Below, one piece after another: positions 61,077-64,000 of a DNA stretch of 64,000 bases (within the stretch, counting starts at the first letter, position 1; each line of letters begins with the position of its first letter). The translations under genes were made by a program, and so were the position numbers. Below the pieces are notes generated by a model. It ran no database searches. It was given only the letters and a program-made list of their open reading frames with translations, and was not told the origin of the DNA. Source of the stretch: DASRDB01 sp035652815 (GTDB taxonomy: Bacteria > Chloroflexota > Ktedonobacteria > Ktedonobacterales > Ktedonobacteraceae); NCBI GenBank assembly GCA_035652815.1, contig DASRDB010000006.1:1-64000 (forward strand), written 5' to 3'.

Positions 61077-62084
61077 TTATTCAGGCTGCCAGTAGGAAAT
61101 TTTGACGGGTTGGCGCTTCTCTAAAGATTCGAACGCCGCCTCCGCGATGAGCTGGGCGCGCAGGCCATCCATCAGTGTGGGATAGGCAACCTTTTGCCCC
61201 TCGACTGTGGAGATGAAGGCATCCAACGCTCGCCCAAAACTGGGGGCAAGCCGCTCGAACCAGGCAGGATGCGGGCCATCGGAGATCACCTTTGTTCCAG
61301 TGTAAAGAGCAACCTCGCGCGCTGGCTTGAGCTGTGATTGCACCATGCCCTTTGAACCGAAGACCTCGACCCGCTCATCGTAACCGTAAGTAGTGCGGCG
61401 GCTATTGTCGATGTGACAGAGCGCGCCATTGGGCATTCTCAGGATGAGCATTGAAGTATCCACGTCGCCCGCCTCACCGATGGCCGGGTCAACCAGCACT
61501 GCGCCTGCGGCATACACCTCTACGGGCGCTTCGTCGGCCAGCCAGCAGGCCAGGTCAAAGAAGTGAATTGTCTGGTCGCGGAACTGCCCGCCTGACACTT
61601 TGACATAGCTGATCGGTGGTGGTTCCTGGGCGCGTGAGATAAGGTGCATCATCTCCACCTTGCCGATTTCGCCCCGCTGGATGGCCTCGCGCACTCCCAG
61701 GTGATTGGTGTCAAAACGGCGGCTGAAGCCAATCATGATGGGAATATCGACATGGTGCGCTTCCTGCACCACCGCCTTGACTCGCTCTATGTTCAAATCA
61801 ATCGGCTTTTCACAGTAGACCAGCTTGCGGGCTTTGACCGCGCTGCTGAGCAAGGCGGCATGGGTATTCGTGGATGACGCGATGAGAACGGCATCCACAT
61901 CGTCTGCAGCCCAGATTTCCTCTGGCGATGATGCTACCTGCGCGCCAGAACGTGACGCCACCTGTTCCGCAGCCGCGCCGTTGACATCATACACGTACTC
62001 TAATGTGGCGTGTGGATGAGCGTTGATATTGCTGGCATGCACGCTGCCGATCAATCCCGCGCCAAACAGGGCAAATTTGACCAT
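61077..62084 (-). CDS. iolG: Inositol 2-dehydrogenase, IolG-like
   Basis: 335 residues. ALFGAGLIGSVHASNI (NAD site), CEKPIDLNIE (catalytic Lys), IGFSRRFD, FRDQTIHFFDLACWL (Asp and His of the active site) and NSRRTTYGYDERVEVFGSKGM follow the IolG pattern. It oxidises myo-inositol to scyllo-inosose, the first pathway step. It lies between two other dehydrogenases of the same superfamily. Confidence 0.88.
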   Translation of the reverse strand: MVKFALFGAGLIGSVHASNINAHPHATLEYVYDVNGAAAEQVASRSGAQVASSPEEIWAADDVDAVLIASSTNTHAALLSSAVKARKLVYCEKPIDLNIERVKAVVQEAHHVDIPIMIGFSRRFDTNHLGVREAIQRGEIGKVEMMHLISRAQEPPPISYVKVSGGQFRDQTIHFFDLACWLADEAPVEVYAAGAVLVDPAIGEAGDVDTSMLILRMPNGALCHIDNSRRTTYGYDERVEVFGSKGMVQSQLKPAREVALYTGTKVISDGPHPAWFERLAPSFGRALDAFISTVEGQKVAYPTLMDGLRAQLIAEAAFESLEKRQPVKISYWQPE

Positions 62085-62123
62085 TGTATGTACCTCTTTT
62101 TATCTATGCAAGACGATGAACGA

Positions 62124-63293
62124 CTACTCAATATCGACAGGCAGAGATACCCAGCGCCCCTCCTGCTGGTGTGATGCCACTGTCGCATCCACAAACAGAA
62201 CTCCCAGCACACCATCCTCAACCTTTGGAAAGAGATAGGCCAGCGGATCAGCCTCAACTCCACTACGACGGGCCAGAACGGCATCAGCAATATCCGTGTA
62301 CAGGTTGGCGAAGGCCGCTAAATAGCCCTCTGGATGCCCCGGCCACAGGCGCGAAGCTCGTTGCGCCGCCGGAGACAACCAGTCGTAACCGCGTGTGATG
62401 GTGGAATGACGCCCGTCCGCCATGCGTAGCGTAAGCTCGTTGGGCTGCTCCTGTACCCATTCCAGGTTGCCTTTCTCACCATACACACGAATGCGCAAAC
62501 CATGCCAATGACCGGTCGCTACCATGCTGGCCCACATCATTCCCTTCGCGCCATTGTTGAAGCGCAGTTTGATATGAGCGTTGTCATCAGCCTGTCGCCC
62601 TGGTACAATGCTCGATAATTCGGCTGACACCTCGGTGATCTCCAGTCCTGTAATGAAGCGTGCTAAATGATGGGCATGGGTTCCCAGGTCGCCAACTACG
62701 CTGGATTTTCCGGCGATCTCCAGCGTGGTGCGCCAGACCGCCTGCTTGTGTCCCCCGGCTTCCAGCAGCGTAGAAGCCCAACCGGAAGCATGTTCGACCT
62801 GTACCAGCCGGATAGTTCCTAACTCCCCACCGCGCACCATCTCGCGAGCTTGCCTCACCATTGGATAGCCACTGTAGCAGTAGGTCACGCCGAAGATCAG
62901 GCCCCTCTTGCGTGTCAGCCGCAGCAACTCAACGGCCTGTTCTACATTGGTTGTCAGTGGCTTATCGCAGATGACATCGATGCCGCGTTCAAGAAAGGCT
63001 CTGGCAATGGCGTAATGGCTATTGTTAGGCGTCATAATGCTCACGACCTCAATGCCATCATCTCGTTGTGCCTCCTGCTCGGCCATCTCTTGCCAGAAGC
63101 CGTAACGGCGCTCTGGTACGATGCCAAGCGTAGCGGCGAAGTTCCGACTGCGCTCTGCGTCCGAGGCGAACACCCCTGTCAGCAGAGCGTAGCGTTCGTC
63201 ATAACGGGCGGCATAGCGATGTGCCCCCCCGATATTTGAGCCGGGGCCGCCGCCAACCATACCAAGTCGCACTTTTCGCTTTGGTTCCTGCAT
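62124..63293 (-). CDS. Gfo/Idh/MocA family oxidoreductase (2)
   Basis: 389 residues. RLGMVGGGPGSNIGGAHRYAAR (NAD site, with an extended glycine loop), ICDKPLTTNVEQA (catalytic Lys) and VGDLGTHAHHLARFI (His). This longer form with a MQEPKRKVRLG start is common in sugar and inositol clusters and may handle another inositol isomer. The product ends 39 bases before IolG; the ABC ATPase gene precedes it by 18 bases. Confidence 0.87.
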   Translation of the reverse strand: MQEPKRKVRLGMVGGGPGSNIGGAHRYAARYDERYALLTGVFASDAERSRNFAATLGIVPERRYGFWQEMAEQEAQRDDGIEVVSIMTPNNSHYAIARAFLERGIDVICDKPLTTNVEQAVELLRLTRKRGLIFGVTYCYSGYPMVRQAREMVRGGELGTIRLVQVEHASGWASTLLEAGGHKQAVWRTTLEIAGKSSVVGDLGTHAHHLARFITGLEITEVSAELSSIVPGRQADDNAHIKLRFNNGAKGMMWASMVATGHWHGLRIRVYGEKGNLEWVQEQPNELTLRMADGRHSTITRGYDWLSPAAQRASRLWPGHPEGYLAAFANLYTDIADAVLARRSGVEADPLAYLFPKVEDGVLGVLFVDATVASHQQEGRWVSLPVDIE

Positions 63294-63311
63294 AACATGA
63301 TCCTCGCGGCT

Positions 63312-64000
63312 CTAATCGCCCCTGCTCACATGTTCGGTCAGTTCGTCTACCGAGGTCTCCTTCTGGGTTGCCTGGAAGACGACCTGCCCGCGTGCCATTA
63401 CCACGAAGCGGTCACAGATGCGATAGGCATCATATAAGTTGTGCGTCACCAGCACGCTTGAAAGGCCCTGCGCCCGTAAAGACCGCAGGTACTCGAAAAG
63501 GGCTTCGGTAGCGCGTACTGCCAGCGCGCTGGTCGGTTCGTCAAGGATCAACAGCGTGCGCTTGAAATGCACAGCGCGGGCAATAGCTACCGCCTGCTTC
63601 TGGCCACCAGAAAGACTACCCACCAGCTTGTCGGGGCTATCAATGCCCTCGATTGCCACAATTGTTTTCAGGACGTGCGCGGCGATTTCGCGCATCTGCT
63701 TGAGATGCATAAAGCCGAGCGGACCAACCATCTCTCGCCCCATAAATATGTTGCGAGCGATAGTCATAGAGTCAACGAGCGCCGAGTCCTGGTAGATGGT
63801 CTCGATGCCCAATTCAGCCGCGTCCGCGTGGGAATTGAGGACCACAGGCTTGCCCTCCCACAGCAGCGTGCCGGAATCGGGCTGAACAACGCCCGACATG
63901 GTTTTGACCAGCGTGGATTTTCCTGCTCCGTTATCTCCCAGTAGCGCCAGGATTTCGGCTCGTCGCACGTGAAACGACACGTTATTGAGAACACGGTTCA
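63312..64000 (-). CDS. Sugar ABC transporter ATP-binding protein (partial)
   Basis: The C-terminal about 229 residues of a single-domain sugar importer ATPase (FrcA-like). Walker A is LLGDNGAGKST, the signature LSGGQKQAVAIARAV and Walker B LLILDEPTSALAVRA. The frame is open to the window edge (RVLNNVSFHVRRAEI..), so the GTG at 63980 is an internal Val and the true start lies beyond 64000. It is the first visible gene of the inositol operon and probably takes up inositol or a related polyol. Confidence 0.92.
   Translation of the reverse strand, partial: NRVLNNVSFHVRRAEILALLGDNGAGKSTLVKTMSGVVQPDSGTLLWEGKPVVLNSHADAAELGIETIYQDSALVDSMTIARNIFMGREMVGPLGFMHLKQMREIAAHVLKTIVAIEGIDSPDKLVGSLSGGQKQAVAIARAVHFKRTLLILDEPTSALAVRATEALFEYLRSLRAQGLSSVLVTHNLYDAYRICDRFVVMARGQVVFQATQKETSVDELTEHVSRGD

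Noticed and set aside
63960..63980. GTG at 63980 as start of the sugar ABC ATPase
   Set aside because: The frame stays open to the window edge with residues typical of the family upstream, so the gene is cut by the window end.

Overview
The window reads like a chromosomal segment from a soil or filamentous Chloroflexota, most probably class Ktedonobacteria. This is inferred from gene content and style: FHA/Ser-Thr kinase proteins with proline-rich linkers, long ABC-2 and FtsX permeases, dozens of short GC-rich palindromes that recur between genes, and moderate GC. No taxonomic marker could be searched; the 3' end of a 23S rRNA gene at the left edge could settle it.

Layout. 1-226: tail of a 23S rRNA gene and its terminator. 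236-4303: Clp-N protein, then a leftward unit of ABC ATPase, ABC permease and queG. 4386-4780: two complex palindromic repeat clusters. 4914-11135: four rightward FHA proteins, one with a Ser/Thr kinase, all single-pass with extracytoplasmic Cys-pair repeats. 11348-19788: urocanase, an M20 peptidase, a GltD-like Fe-S flavoprotein, a sedolisin peptidase, a DUF4352-like lipoprotein and a DUF1028 protein. 20339-24070: ECF sigma factor, membrane anti-sigma-like protein and peptide-binding lipoprotein, all overlapping. 24250-33298: XRE regulator, DUF4097-like protein, thioesterase, a very large FtsX permease, an ABM monooxygenase, a membrane protein and an MFS exporter, with two possible small peptide genes. 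33308-37281: a TetR-controlled cassette (consensus promoter, twin operators, ABC efflux pump, FAD monooxygenase).

37530-51285 is an aromatic catabolism region. It holds a CoxG-like protein, 4-hydroxyphenylpyruvate dioxygenase, FAH-family hydrolase and homogentisate dioxygenase (tyrosine to homogentisate and ring cleavage), an amidohydrolase-type decarboxylase, and a molybdenum hydroxylase whose FAD subunit carries the four-Cys insertion typical of 4-hydroxybenzoyl-CoA reductase, followed by a PaaK-like CoA ligase and a 2-isopropylmalate synthase-like enzyme. Two transcription units here (HPPD and the synthase) begin with near-identical promoter plus hairpin leaders and a short leader ORF.

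51431-64000 is a leftward myo-inositol catabolic operon: sugar ABC ATPase (cut by the window edge), three Gfo/Idh/MocA dehydrogenases including an IolG, methylmalonate-semialdehyde dehydrogenase, IolE, a VOC protein, IolB, IolC, IolD and a LacD-type class I aldolase that probably does the job of IolJ. Palindromic elements have inserted at three gene junctions.

A strong genome-level signal is the repeat load: at least six families of palindromes. One family (core CCTGAGCGCAGCGAAGG) lies repeatedly inside a second one (TGTAGGGACGCGATGA arms), giving nested hairpins of about 190 bp. Some copies are translated as protein ends or starts (QueG C-terminus, N-terminus of the peptide-binding lipoprotein). 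No CRISPR array, tRNA, prophage or transposase gene was seen.
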